Below, in pieces: positions 13,109 through 23,457 of a DNA stretch of 39,111 bases (its first letter is position 1; every line of letters starts with the position of its first letter). The stretch is from Caldilineaceae bacterium SB0662_bin_25. Lineage in GTDB: Bacteria > Chloroflexota > Anaerolineae > Caldilineales > Caldilineaceae. The notes beneath the pieces are model-generated. The model searched no databases and was not told the DNA's origin. It saw only the letters and a program-made list of their open reading frames with translations. The translations under genes and the position numbers were made by a program. The stretch is taken from contig VXOE01000230.1 in NCBI GenBank assembly GCA_009840225.1, forward strand, positions 1-39,111. The letters are read 5' to 3'.

Positions 13109-15136
13109 ATGCGCGCACGGAACCGAGCCGCTCGTCCCGCCCGTGGACACGGTTTCGGCCCTCTATTCGCCTCCAGCCAGCCCTCCGAAGATGAGGTTGG
13201 CGGCGGCCTCGAAGGCGGCGCCCTGAACCGGGCGGCGTCCCGTCGCGCCCCCCTCGAACAGGAGCATCTTCAACAGCCCCCCGTGTCAGACGATCTCTCG
13301 AAGATCTGGCGTATCGGCTTCATCGGTGTCGTGCTGACCGGGCCGCTGGTCCTGTTGGTTCTGCGGTTGCTCGATATGCAGGTCATGGGCTGGCAGCAAT
13401 ACGAGCCCCCCCAGCCAGTGGTGACGGGACGCAATACCGTCGACGATACCACCTCGTGGGGAGTGATCGTCGATCGCGATGGCAATCTGCTCGCCGCCGA
13501 CCGCTTTACCTACCGCATCACGGCAACGCCCAAATTCATTGCGTCTGGCGATTTCGGCGACATCGCCCTGCGGCTCGCGTCCAGCATCGGTGTCCCGCCG
13601 CTTCATATCGAAAACCTGTTGTTCGAAAACAGCGACAGAGATTATCTGATCATCGCGCCGCATCTCGACTTTGAACAGGGGCAACAGCTGCTCGCCGAAC
13701 GCCAGCAGCGAATGCTGGAAAGGGACTTCCTGCTGGAACATATCCACGTCGCCGCCTTTCCCCGGCGATTCTATCCGCAGGGAACGCTTGCCAGCCAGGT
13801 TCTGGGATTTCTCAACGCCGAACGCGTGCCGGTGCTCGGCCTGGAGCGGTACTATCGGAACTTTCTCTCCAGTGACGGCGTTGGCCTTCCACCAGGTCGC
13901 CAAATTCCACGTTCAGAGTTGGACGAAAACGTCCTCCGCTTTCTGCCCAGCGGTAACGGCAAGGGCCTTGTGCTGACCATCGATCGCACTATCCAGCATA
14001 TCATCGAGGAGGAGTTGCGCCTGGGGGTCGGTCTCTACCGTGCCGAGGCCGGCACGGTCATCGTCATGGACCCCAAAACGGGCGCGATTCTGGGGATGGC
14101 CAACTGGCCCGCCTTCGACGGCAATAGCTTCGAAGACGGAGACCCCGACACCTTTACAAACGTCGCCATCAGCGCCCAATTTGAACCGGGGTCGGTCTTC
14201 AAGCTGATCACCGTCGCCGCCGCCCTCGACATCGACGCAGTCGAACCCTCAACCGTTTTTGTCGATACCGGCGCCATCGCAGTGGAAGGGCACATCGTTC
14301 AAAACAGTGACCGCAAGGCTGTGGGTGAACTGAACGTCGCTGATGCCATGGCCCATTCCAATAACGTAATCACCGTTCAGATCGCGCAGCAGGTCGGCGC
14401 CGAAACCTTCTACGACTATGTAACCCGTTTCGGCTTCGGCGCTGACACGAATATCGACCTGAGCGGTGAAGTGGCCGGCCAGGTCAGAAACACCGACGCC
14501 CCGAACTGGGGCGTGTCCGATCTGGCCACCAACAGCTTTGGCCAGGGCATTGCCGTTACTCCCATTCAGATGATCTGCGCAGTCGCTGCCATCGCCAATG
14601 GCGGCAAACTGATGCGCCCGTACATCGTGCAAAGCCGCGTAGTCGGCGAATACGCCATGGTGACCCAGCCGACAATGGTCTACCAGGTCATCCAGCCAGA
14701 AACCGCGCTGCGGCTGAACGATATGATGGTGCATGTCGTCAACACCGGCAATCAGATGGCCCAGGTCTCCGGCTATAGTGTTGCCGGCAAGAGCGGCACA
14801 GCCGAAATCGCCACCGAAGAGGGCTACATCCAGGACGAAACCATCGCCAGCTTTATCGGGTATGCGCCGGCCGACGACCCGCAATTCGTCATGATGGTCA
14901 AGCTCGACCGGCCGGATCCGGGCATCAGCCGCTGGGCAGCCTACACGGCGACACCCATCTTCAGCCGTATTGCCCACCGCCTGTTCGAGCACATGAATAT
15001 CCCGCCGGACGATGTCCGGCTTTCAGACGACAGTCAGAGCTACTCCTGTCTGTCCGCCGTCGAGTGCCGGGAAATCGTGCCGCCGGCAGCTTCAGTGCCG
15101 GGTGTGGAACCGGTCGCAGAGCTCGCAGACCGGTAA
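13109..15136 (+). CDS. ftsI: Class B penicillin-binding protein, division transpeptidase
   Basis: SxxK in FEPGSVFK, SxN in AHSNNV, KSGTAE; one N-terminal TM. Start 13109 chosen for GGAG about 9 nt upstream; the ORF opens at GTG 13031. Confidence 0.9.
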   Translation: MRARNRAARPARGHGFGPLFASSQPSEDEVGGGLEGGALNRAASRRAPLEQEHLQQPPVSDDLSKIWRIGFIGVVLTGPLVLLVLRLLDMQVMGWQQYEPPQPVVTGRNTVDDTTSWGVIVDRDGNLLAADRFTYRITATPKFIASGDFGDIALRLASSIGVPPLHIENLLFENSDRDYLIIAPHLDFEQGQQLLAERQQRMLERDFLLEHIHVAAFPRRFYPQGTLASQVLGFLNAERVPVLGLERYYRNFLSSDGVGLPPGRQIPRSELDENVLRFLPSGNGKGLVLTIDRTIQHIIEEELRLGVGLYRAEAGTVIVMDPKTGAILGMANWPAFDGNSFEDGDPDTFTNVAISAQFEPGSVFKLITVAAALDIDAVEPSTVFVDTGAIAVEGHIVQNSDRKAVGELNVADAMAHSNNVITVQIAQQVGAETFYDYVTRFGFGADTNIDLSGEVAGQVRNTDAPNWGVSDLATNSFGQGIAVTPIQMICAVAAIANGGKLMRPYIVQSRVVGEYAMVTQPTMVYQVIQPETALRLNDMMVHVVNTGNQMAQVSGYSVAGKSGTAEIATEEGYIQDETIASFIGYAPADDPQFVMMVKLDRPDPGISRWAAYTATPIFSRIAHRLFEHMNIPPDDVRLSDDSQSYSCLSAVECREIVPPAASVPGVEPVAELADR

Positions 15137-15180
15137 CCTGCACAGCGACGAGTTACTTCTGTTCAAAGGATTCTGATTCG

Positions 15181-16905
15181 GTGGCAGAACGACCGAAAGT
15201 TGAGACAAATATAACCCAGCATACACTCTGGCAGGCGCTGACCGGGACGCCCCCCCCGCAGGCGCTCGCGCCCCGCCCTATCAGCTGCGCAGTGCTGGAC
15301 AGTCGCGACGTCGAAGCAGGCTCTCTCTTCATCGCCTTCAGCGGCGCCCGCACGGACGGTCACAATTTTATCCGCCAGGCTCTGGCCGGTGGCGCCGAAG
15401 TGATCATCTGTGAAGAGCGGGGCCTTGAACATCTGCACGATACCGGCGCCCTGTTGGTCGACTGCCGCCAGCAGGAAGAAGGCGAAGAGGCGAATGCGGA
15501 AACAGGACATTTCGACCCCGGCCGCGCCGTCGCCTACATCGTTCTTGACGCCACCGCGGCATTGCAGGCGGCCGGCCGCTTTCAGCGGCTGCATCGCACA
15601 CACCCGGACCTGCGGGTGATCGGCGTGACCGGCAGCGTAGGCAAAACCAGCACAAAAGAGCTGACCGCATCGGTCCTCGCGCAACGTTTCAGCACACATC
15701 ACAACACCGGCAACCTCAACAGCGAACAGGGGCTGCCGCTGGCTCTCCTCGGCCTGCACACCGGCCACGAGCGCACCGTGTTGGAGATGGGGATGTATGA
15801 CCTCGGGGAGATTCGCCTGCTCTGCAGCCTGGCGCGGCCCCATATCGGCCTAGTGACCAATGTCGGCCCCACCCACCTTGAGCGGCTGGGCACGATAGAC
15901 CGGATCGCACAGGCCAAAACCGAATTGGTAGAAGCTCTTCCCAGCGCGCAGAACGGCGGCGTAGCCGTCCTGAACCGGGACGACGCCCGCGTACGCGCGA
16001 TGGCGGCCGCCACCGATGCCCGGCCTTTCTTTTATGGCCTCACCCCTGAAGCGGACCTGTGGGCCGACGATATCGAAAGCCTGGGCATGCAAGGCATCCG
16101 CTTCCGTTTTCGCTGCCGCCAGGAGAACGGCCGCATCCACAGCCAGCGCCTGCGGGTGCCCCTCTTGGGTAGACATTCGGTGTATACGGCCCTCGGCGCG
16201 GCCGCCGCCGGCATCGTCAGCGGCCTGTCCTGGCCGGAGATCGTCGCCGGCCTGCAACGGGCGCCGGGTCAGCTGCGCCTCGTTGTGTTGCCGGGCATCA
16301 ACGGTAGCACTGTCATCGACGATACCTATAACGCCAGCCCCGTCAGTACCGTGGCCGCCCTCAATCTGCTGAACGACCTGTTCATTCGCCGCCAAATCGG
16401 CGCGGACAGCGCCCCCGCCGCAAACTGCGCGGAAGTGGGGCCGAGAGCAGCGAAACGCACGCCGCAGTCCAACAACGGGCAGCATCGTGAACAGAAGCAG
16501 CTGCAACAAGGCATCGGCGGACGCCGCATCGCGATTCTCGGCGATATGAGAGAGCTGGGCACCTTCACCACAGAAGGGCACAAACAGGTCGGCGCCCATG
16601 CCGCGGGCATTACCGATCTGCTCGTTACTGTCGGCGCTCTCGGCCGTCTCATCGCTGACGAGGCCCGCAAGGCAGGTCTGCCATCCCAGGCCGTGTACGA
16701 AGCCGGCGACTATGAGACGGCCGTACAGATTCTGAAGGAAATGGCTCAACCGCAGGATCTTGTGCTCGTCAAAGGCAGCCGTGCCGTGGGGATGGAACGC
16801 ATTGTTCCCGAGATTACACAGCAGCCGGCAGCAGCTGCAGCGAAAGACCCAGCCCGCCGCCCCGTGTCCGACAAAGGGGTCGGCGGCGGCCTCCCGGAAG
16901 GTTAA
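15181..16905 (+). CDS. murF: UDP-N-acetylmuramoyl-tripeptide--D-alanyl-D-alanine ligase
   Basis: [14 protein letters not shown]-loop, [22 protein letters not shown] start with AAGGA SD. Confidence 0.93.
   Translation: MAERPKVETNITQHTLWQALTGTPPPQALAPRPISCAVLDSRDVEAGSLFIAFSGARTDGHNFIRQALAGGAEVIICEERGLEHLHDTGALLVDCRQQEEGEEANAETGHFDPGRAVAYIVLDATAALQAAGRFQRLHRTHPDLRVIGVTGSVGKTSTKELTASVLAQRFSTHHNTGNLNSEQGLPLALLGLHTGHERTVLEMGMYDLGEIRLLCSLARPHIGLVTNVGPTHLERLGTIDRIAQAKTELVEALPSAQNGGVAVLNRDDARVRAMAAATDARPFFYGLTPEADLWADDIESLGMQGIRFRFRCRQENGRIHSQRLRVPLLGRHSVYTALGAAAAGIVSGLSWPEIVAGLQRAPGQLRLVVLPGINGSTVIDDTYNASPVSTVAALNLLNDLFIRRQIGADSAPAANCAEVGPRAAKRTPQSNNGQHREQKQLQQGIGGRRIAILGDMRELGTFTTEGHKQVGAHAAGITDLLVTVGALGRLIADEARKAGLPSQAVYEAGDYETAVQILKEMAQPQDLVLVKGSRAVGMERIVPEITQQPAAAAAKDPARRPVSDKGVGGGLPEG
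16856..16890. repeat. Hairpin repeat at murF 3' end
   Basis: GCCGCCCCGTGTCCGACAAAGGGGTCGGCGGCGGC versus 13023-13057 GCCGCCAAGTGCCCGAATGTGGGGTCGGCGGCGAC, 27/35 identical. Confidence 0.65.
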
Positions 16906-16916
16906 AGGGCTCATTG

Positions 16917-17918
16917 ATGGAATCTCCGCTGGTGCTTGGGACACTCAGCTTCTTTATCGCCGTGATTTGGGGGCAGCCGCTGATCACCCTGTTGAGGCAC
17001 TACCGAATCGGCAAACAGGTGCGGATGGAAGGACCGGACTCGCACCAGGAGAAAACGGGCACGCCGACGATGGGGGGACTGCTATTTGTGGTGCCGGTCC
17101 TGCTGATTACGGGGGCGCTCAACCTGGCCAACCTGCTTGGCTTCACCCTGATCGGCAAGAGCACACTGTTGCTCTTCTTCTGTCTGGCGGCACACGCGAC
17201 ACTGGGCGCTGTCGATGACTGGCTGGGACTCCGCGGCAGGGGGAAGGGCATGTCTGCGCGGATGAAGAGCGGATTCCAGTTCGTCTTTGCAGCCATCATC
17301 GTGGGCATTCTCTATTACGGGCCGCCCAATCTGTACTATGTTGGCGTGCCCGGCATTCCGGAGTGGGTTTCGATCGGCTGGCTGTTCATCCCGGTTGGAA
17401 TTCTGATCATTATCGGGTTCAGCAATGCGGTGAATCTGACCGATGGACTCGACAGCCTGGCGGGAAGCATCAGCGGTATTGCGTTTGCCAGCTATGGACT
17501 GATTGCACACCTGCAGGGGCAGGCCTATCTGGCGGCTTTCTGTTTCACAATGGTGGGGGCCCTTTTTGCATTTCTCTGGTTCAATGCCCACCCGGCGCAG
17601 GTTTTCATGGGTGATACCGGAAGTCTGGCTCTGGGCGCAACGCTTGCCCTGGTGGCGCTGATGACCGGTCAATGGCTGCTGCTGCCGGTGGTCGGGTTCG
17701 TCTTTGTCGCCGAAACGGTCTCCGTACTGTTGCAGGTGGCGTCTGCAAAGTTCAGCCGCCGCTACCTGGGCCGCGATATCCGCCTGTTCAAGATGACTCC
17801 CATTCACCATCACTTTGAATTGCTGGGGTGGAGTGAAACACAGGTCAAAGAGAGATTCTGGATTGTCGGTGTGCTGAGTGGCATGTTGGGGGTGGCCTTG
17901 GCGCTGTGGAACGGGTGA
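16917..17918 (+). CDS. mraY: Phospho-N-acetylmuramoyl-pentapeptide-transferase
   Basis: [49 protein letters not shown]; multi-TM. Confidence 0.97.
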   Translation: MESPLVLGTLSFFIAVIWGQPLITLLRHYRIGKQVRMEGPDSHQEKTGTPTMGGLLFVVPVLLITGALNLANLLGFTLIGKSTLLLFFCLAAHATLGAVDDWLGLRGRGKGMSARMKSGFQFVFAAIIVGILYYGPPNLYYVGVPGIPEWVSIGWLFIPVGILIIIGFSNAVNLTDGLDSLAGSISGIAFASYGLIAHLQGQAYLAAFCFTMVGALFAFLWFNAHPAQVFMGDTGSLALGATLALVALMTGQWLLLPVVGFVFVAETVSVLLQVASAKFSRRYLGRDIRLFKMTPIHHHFELLGWSETQVKERFWIVGVLSGMLGVALALWNG

Positions 17919-17960
17919 CTGCCATCTGCAACCGTTTCATGCCGGCGGCGCCTCGATTCC

Positions 17961-18010
17961 TGGCGGCCGGTTCTCAGTCCCTCGTAACTGCCGGGGGGCA
18001 GAGCCTTGAC
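17961..18010. repeat. Degraded third copy of the two-hairpin element
   Basis: TGGCGGCCGGTTCTCAGTCCCTCGTAACTGCCGGGGGGCAGAGCCTTGA aligns colinearly with 9749-9795. Confidence 0.45.
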
Positions 18011-18042
18011 CGCAAACCGGCTGCCGGAAGGAGAACGATACC

Positions 18043-19584
18043 ATGATTGCCAACGCCGAAGAGTTCAACTTTGAAAAACGCAACGTCGTTATCTTGGGGA
18101 TGGGCCGCCAAGGACTGGCTCTGGTCCGCTTCTTCGTCGCGGCAGGCGCAGACGTAACCATCAGCGATGTCGCGCCTGCGCAAGATCTGGCTGAGGAGTT
18201 GGAGCAGTTGGGTGATCTGCCGGTAACTCTTGCCCTGGGCGGTCATCCTTCCAACCTGCTGGATGGCTGCGATCTGCTCTGCCTCAGCGGCGGCGTGCGG
18301 CTGCAGGCGCCGCTGGTTCAGGATGCCATTCGACGCGGCATCCCTCTGAGCAATGACAGCCTGCTCACGATGCAGCTGGCCCCCTGCCCTATCATCGCCA
18401 TCACCGGCAGCAGCGGCAAGACAACAACGACTACGCTCGTCGGCGAAATGTTGCAAGCGACCTTTGAGGACGCCCGTACCGTCCATGTCGGCGGCAATAT
18501 CGGCAGGCCGCTGCTGGACCGCCTCGGCGAGATTCAGGAAGACGACATGATGGTGCTGGAGCTGAGCAGCTTTCAGCTTGAACTGTTCGATTCGGAAGTC
18601 GCCTATGGTTCGCTCGACCAGATGGGGCCGGACGTGGCCGCCATTCTCAATGTAACGCCCAATCATCTGGACCGGCATCCATCGATGGCAGACTATGTCC
18701 TGGCGAAGTCCAACCTCCTGCGTCATCTGAAGCCGGCCAGCGTTGTGGTCCTTAACGCCGATGATCCGGTCGCCAGCCGCATGGCCGGTTGGAGTGACGC
18801 TGAGCCGGTCCCGCCCGAATGGGAACTGGACTCCCTCCTGGCGCAATGCCGTTCCGTCCTAGGTAAAAGCCGACGGACCATACCCTTTTCGACCTCCGCC
18901 AGCCGGGGCCGGCGCACGGCGCTTCACAAAACCGAAACCCGGCCGGCCGCCGGCGCCTGGGCATCCGAAACGACCGAAGACCTGCTTTTCGAAGGCCGCC
19001 CATTCTGCCGCCGTCCCGAAGTACGGCTGCGCGGCGAGCACAATATCTCCAACCTGCTGGCCGCGGCCGCCGTCAGCGGCGCGGCCGGCGCATCCGAACA
19101 GGCGATGGGGCGCGTTGCCCGCTCCTTTGCCGGCGTACCGCACAGACTGGAGGAGATGCGGCCCAAGGACAACGTCGTATGGATCAATGACAGCATCGCA
19201 ACCGCGCCCGAGCGAGCCGTGGCCGGGCTCCAGGTCTTTCCCCCGGGCGCGCAGACGCTTATTCTCCTGGCCGGAGGCAAAGACAAGAATCTGCCCTGGG
19301 ATACCTTCGCCGACGAGGTCCTGGACCGGGTCCAATGCCTGATCGGGTTCGGAGAAGCGGGGTCGATGATCGCCGACAAGGTCAGGGAACGGGCCTCGTT
19401 TCGGCGCATCTCCGCCCCTTGCTGCGCCGTCGTAAAGCGTCTCGACGAGGCCGTCGTTCTGGCAAAACAGACAGCGACGCCCGGTACGGTGGTGCTCTTT
19501 TCTCCGGGTGGCACCAGTTACGATGCTTACAAAAATTTCGAACAACGCGGGGACCATTTCCGCAACCTGGTGGCCCGTGGCTAG
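18043..19584 (+). CDS. murD: UDP-N-acetylmuramoylalanine--D-glutamate ligase
   Basis: [47 protein letters not shown]. Confidence 0.95.
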   Translation: MIANAEEFNFEKRNVVILGMGRQGLALVRFFVAAGADVTISDVAPAQDLAEELEQLGDLPVTLALGGHPSNLLDGCDLLCLSGGVRLQAPLVQDAIRRGIPLSNDSLLTMQLAPCPIIAITGSSGKTTTTTLVGEMLQATFEDARTVHVGGNIGRPLLDRLGEIQEDDMMVLELSSFQLELFDSEVAYGSLDQMGPDVAAILNVTPNHLDRHPSMADYVLAKSNLLRHLKPASVVVLNADDPVASRMAGWSDAEPVPPEWELDSLLAQCRSVLGKSRRTIPFSTSASRGRRTALHKTETRPAAGAWASETTEDLLFEGRPFCRRPEVRLRGEHNISNLLAAAAVSGAAGASEQAMGRVARSFAGVPHRLEEMRPKDNVVWINDSIATAPERAVAGLQVFPPGAQTLILLAGGKDKNLPWDTFADEVLDRVQCLIGFGEAGSMIADKVRERASFRRISAPCCAVVKRLDEAVVLAKQTATPGTVVLFSPGGTSYDAYKNFEQRGDHFRNLVARG

Positions 19585-19635
19585 CGGCAGCCGCGCTCTG
19601 CCGGCCTCCTACACGTTGCCGCAGAAGTTAAAGGA

Positions 19636-21015
19636 ATGACAATGGCGCTTCAGGTCAGTCAAGCCAAACAGATCGGTAGGTTCGGGACCAGTGTCGATTG
19701 GGCGCTGGCCACCGTCCTGACCTGCCTGATTCTGTTCGGGTCTGTCATGGTCTTCAGCGCCAGCTATCCCTGGGCGCTGGAAAACCAGGTATCCCCCTTC
19801 TATTACGTACTGCTGCAGCTCCGCTGGCTGGGGGTCGGCCTGGTGGCGCTGGTCGGCGCCGCAATTGTCCCCTACCGCATCTGGGAGCGGTGGAGCATAC
19901 CACTGATGGCCATAGGGCTGATCTCCCTGATTGCGGTCATCTTTCTTGGCGAAAGCCGTTTCGGCGCAACCCGTGCCTTCCCCGGCGGCCGCGTTCAGCC
20001 GAGTGAGCCGGTGAAAGTGATCGTACTCATCTACATCAGTACCTGGCTGGCCAGCAAAGGCGACCGAATCAAAGATATAAATTACGGCCTGATTCCCTTC
20101 GGCGTGCTCATGGGAATCGTGACGGGGCTCATCGTAGCCCAGCCGGATATCAGTACCACGATTCTGATTGTTGCCACCGCGCTGATCATCTTCTTTCTCG
20201 CCGGCGCCGAGTTGAAACAGCTTATCCTGGGCGGGTTTGTGGCCGCCGTCACCTTCTGGCTGGTGATCACCCGCAACAGCTATGCCAGCCGCCGCGTCAG
20301 TGCACTGCTTGAATCGATCCAGTCTCCCCTGAACAGCTCCGAATGGCAGATCCGCGAAGCCAGCCAGGCCATCGTCAAAGGAGGCCCGCTTGGCGTGGGG
20401 CTGGGCAACAGTACCGAAAAGTTGCCCGGAAATCTGCCCCTGAGCTGGTCGGACAATATCTTTGCAGTCATCGGCGAGGAGATGGGGTTGCTGGGCACGT
20501 TGCTGGTGATCCTCCTCTTCACGCTCTTTGTCTATCGAGGTCTGCGCATCGCCAGTGAATCGGCCGATATCTTCGGCTCCCTCCTGGCAGTGGGCATCAC
20601 CGCCCTTATCATCCTGCAGGCCATAATTCACATCGCGGTTGCGGTGGCCGTCGCGCCCCCTACCGGCGTAACACTGCCGTTCGTCAGCTTTGGCGGCAGT
20701 TCTCTGATTACGTCCATGGGCGCTGCCGGCATACTGCTGAACATCAGCCGATATCGCGGTCTGCCCCCGCCCGCCGCGCCCCGTCGCGGCGAAGCCGGCG
20801 GCCACCGTCACCCCTCGGCGGGCGACCGAATACGCGGCGGCCTGGCCAACGCTTTTGGCTCAAAAAAATCCGGGGCATCCTCTGGCCCCCCAGGGCAGAC
20901 AGCCCATGCGCCTTCTAATTTCGGGTGGTGGAACCGGGGGACACGTATATCCGGCTCTCGCCGTCGTCGAACAACTGCGAATCAACGCTCTGACCGCCGC
21001 GACCGCTCAGGGTAA
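19636..21015 (+). CDS. ftsW: Putative lipid II glycosyltransferase, SEDS family
   Basis: SEDS multi-TM protein; VMVFSAS, GLGNSTEKLPGNLPLSWSDNIFAVIGEEMG, PFVSFGGSSLI; last 110 nt overlap murG. Confidence 0.93.
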   Translation: MTMALQVSQAKQIGRFGTSVDWALATVLTCLILFGSVMVFSASYPWALENQVSPFYYVLLQLRWLGVGLVALVGAAIVPYRIWERWSIPLMAIGLISLIAVIFLGESRFGATRAFPGGRVQPSEPVKVIVLIYISTWLASKGDRIKDINYGLIPFGVLMGIVTGLIVAQPDISTTILIVATALIIFFLAGAELKQLILGGFVAAVTFWLVITRNSYASRRVSALLESIQSPLNSSEWQIREASQAIVKGGPLGVGLGNSTEKLPGNLPLSWSDNIFAVIGEEMGLLGTLLVILLFTLFVYRGLRIASESADIFGSLLAVGITALIILQAIIHIAVAVAVAPPTGVTLPFVSFGGSSLITSMGAAGILLNISRYRGLPPPAAPRRGEAGGHRHPSAGDRIRGGLANAFGSKKSGASSGPPGQTAHAPSNFGWWNRGTRISGSRRRRTTANQRSDRRDRSG

Positions 21016-22048
21016 CCCCACCCTGTTGTGGCTGGGGAGCCGGACCGGCATCGAGCACCCTCTCGTGCAGGGCGCTGGCATCCCCTTCCACGACATTCAA
21101 AGCGGCGCGCTGCGAGGACGCAATCCATTCATGGCCTCACGTAATCTGGCCAAAGTGCTGGCGGGCATTAGCCAGTCTCTGCAGATTCTCGAAGATTTCC
21201 GGCCGCAGGCATGTTTTGCCACCGGCGGCTATGTCATGGCGCCGGTCGCCATAGCCTGTCGATTGCGTTCGGTGCCGGTCATGATCTATCTACCGGACAT
21301 GACCCCAGGGCTGGCGGTGCGCTGGCTCAGCCGCCTGGCCCAGCGGGTCGCGGTCAGCTTCCCCGAGGTGGCCGGCTTCTTCGGCCAGAAGGCGGTGGTC
21401 ACCGGTTACCCTGTGCGCGCCGGACTGCTCAACGCGCTTGCGGACAGACAGGCAGCCCGGCAGAAGCTGTCCCGGAAACTGGGATTGGAGTTGGAGGATC
21501 GACTGCCTCTGCTGCTTGTCTTCGGCGGCAGCCAGGGCGCGCGCACCATCAACAGGGCCGTCTGGCAGGCCGCGCCGGCCCTGTTGCCCGCCTGCCAGAT
21601 TCTGCACGTCATCGGGACGCGCGACTGGTCCCTGCTGGAACAGGAAGGGCCGGCGCTGTGGGATAGCCCACTAGCCTACCGCTATCACCCCGTCGCCTAT
21701 CTGCACGAGGAGATGGCCTGGGCGCTGGCCAGCGCGGACCTGGCGGTCGCCCGGGCCGGGGCCAGCGTGCTGGCCGAGTTTCCGCTGGCGCGCCTCCCGT
21801 CCGTACTCGCGCCTCTGCCCGGCGCCGGCTCCCACCAGCGCCCCAATGCACAGAAGCTGGCCGAATCCGGCGGCACGATCATCATCGAGGACGGACAACT
21901 GGCGCAAGAGCTGGAATCGACCATCGCGGCGCTCCTGGCCGATGAAAGTCGACGGCACGCCATGGGCGCGGCGGTCGGCGCCCTGGCCCGGCCGCAGGCC
22001 GCAGACAATATCGTGCGTGAACTTCAGCGGCTCGTCGCCCATGGCTAG
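20906..22048 (+). CDS. murG: UDP-GlcNAc--undecaprenyl-PP-MurNAc-pentapeptide GlcNAc transferase
   Basis: MRLLISGGGTGGHVYPALAV, GGYVMAPVAIA, GGSQGARTINRA, ARAGASVLAEF. Confidence 0.95.
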   Translation: MRLLISGGGTGGHVYPALAVVEQLRINALTAATAQGNPTLLWLGSRTGIEHPLVQGAGIPFHDIQSGALRGRNPFMASRNLAKVLAGISQSLQILEDFRPQACFATGGYVMAPVAIACRLRSVPVMIYLPDMTPGLAVRWLSRLAQRVAVSFPEVAGFFGQKAVVTGYPVRAGLLNALADRQAARQKLSRKLGLELEDRLPLLLVFGGSQGARTINRAVWQAAPALLPACQILHVIGTRDWSLLEQEGPALWDSPLAYRYHPVAYLHEEMAWALASADLAVARAGASVLAEFPLARLPSVLAPLPGAGSHQRPNAQKLAESGGTIIIEDGQLAQELESTIAALLADESRRHAMGAAVGALARPQAADNIVRELQRLVAHG

Positions 22049-22155
22049 CACGGTTCACCGGCCGCCGGGGCTGTGGACTGTGACGTTGAAGAGTGACTGC
22101 AAAGCAGACGGGGCAGACCCAGAGGACGCCCTGCCAATAGGATGAAAGCATAAAA

Positions 22156-22833
22156 ATGAGTGAATCTACGCCAGGCACAGTTGCATTTGTATTCTACGTC
22201 CTCCTATTTGCTTGGGTCGGTTTCCGGCGGGGGCTGTTCAGAGAACTGTTGGTGCTCGTTGTCTCGGTCGGGGGTTTCTTCCTGCTGCAACAGAACCAGG
22301 GCCTGGCCCTGGAAATCGTCAGGCAGGTGTTGGGAATCGTCTTCGGTATCGTCGCTGTGGGCGCAAAGTTCCTGGCCTCGCTGGGTCAAGGGAGCGCGGG
22401 GGGAAATGGCGAACCGGTCTACACGCTCGGCCCCTCGGACTGGCTCTCCGATGCAGACCAGCCGACCGTATCTTTTCTCGTCTGGTCGGGGTTGTTGCTC
22501 TTTACCTACCTGCTGACCAATAAGGCGATCCCTGACAGCCTGAGTACGTCCGGTCTGCTCGCGGCCATGCTCGGCGTTGGCAACGGACTTTTCTACATTC
22601 CTACTTTTGCGCCGCGGCTGATGGCCTTCATCCCGGAGGTCGGGGTGACGTCGGTTTCATCCCCCGGCACGGGGATGGAGGGCCTTCTGCAAAGCGTGAC
22701 CGACATGATGCATTCCGGGTTTGGCGATCTCTGGGTGGCATTGGGGCCGCAACAGCCCATCCTGGCCGCGATTGCGTTGACGGTGCTGCTCGTGGCGGTG
22801 ATCAGCACCCTGCGCCGCGGCGGCCAGACCTGA
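22156..22833 (+). CDS. CvpA-like multi-TM membrane protein
   Basis: 225 aa, several hydrophobic segments, N-terminal VGFRRGLFRELLVLV resembles CvpA-type signature; no firm family call possible by eye. Confidence 0.5.
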   Translation: MSESTPGTVAFVFYVLLFAWVGFRRGLFRELLVLVVSVGGFFLLQQNQGLALEIVRQVLGIVFGIVAVGAKFLASLGQGSAGGNGEPVYTLGPSDWLSDADQPTVSFLVWSGLLLFTYLLTNKAIPDSLSTSGLLAAMLGVGNGLFYIPTFAPRLMAFIPEVGVTSVSSPGTGMEGLLQSVTDMMHSGFGDLWVALGPQQPILAAIALTVLLVAVISTLRRGGQT

Positions 22834-22901
22834 TCGAGCGCAAACCGGGCCATGCTGCGGTAAACCGCCATCCGCGAAACACGTCTGATTACTGAACCGT
22901 T

Positions 22902-23447
22902 ATGGGTCTGATCGAAGTTTACTTCGGGTCTATCGCCGGCATCATTACAATGATTGGCCTTGCCCAGGGTTATGCGCGCGAACTGGGCAGGTCCATGATC
23001 ATTATCGTCGCCATCTTTCTGCTGCTCTACGTCCAGGATCGTCTCAATCCGATCCTGGACAGTGTATGGCGCATGGTATTTTCGGCTGAGGATGTCGGCG
23101 CCCAGCAGCTGTTTCTGAGCAACTTCTACCTGGTCACCTTTGTCGTTATCATCTTTGCCGGCTATGCCGGACGGGTCATTACATTCAGTGGTCAGCAGTG
23201 GCCGATGCCCCAGGGCGCCATACTCAGCTGCCTGGTAGGCGCAATCAACGGCTACCTGATCAGTGGCAGCCTCTGGTATTACCAGCACATCTACGGGTAC
23301 CCCCTCGCTAACCTGGGATGGATTAATCCGGACCTGTCGCCGATCGCTACTGAGCTGGTGCGCTATCTGCCCCAGAATATCATGCCGTCACCAACGCCGT
23401 GGGTGATTCCCATCGCAATACTGCTGCTGATGCGGGTGCGCGGATGA
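22902..23447 (+). CDS. CvpA-like multi-TM membrane protein
   Basis: 181 aa, hydrophobic; IGLAQGYARELGRSMIIIVAIFLLLYVQDRL; follows 22156-22833. Confidence 0.5.
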   Translation: MGLIEVYFGSIAGIITMIGLAQGYARELGRSMIIIVAIFLLLYVQDRLNPILDSVWRMVFSAEDVGAQQLFLSNFYLVTFVVIIFAGYAGRVITFSGQQWPMPQGAILSCLVGAINGYLISGSLWYYQHIYGYPLANLGWINPDLSPIATELVRYLPQNIMPSPTPWVIPIAILLLMRVRG

Positions 23448-23457
23448 GGGCGCAATT

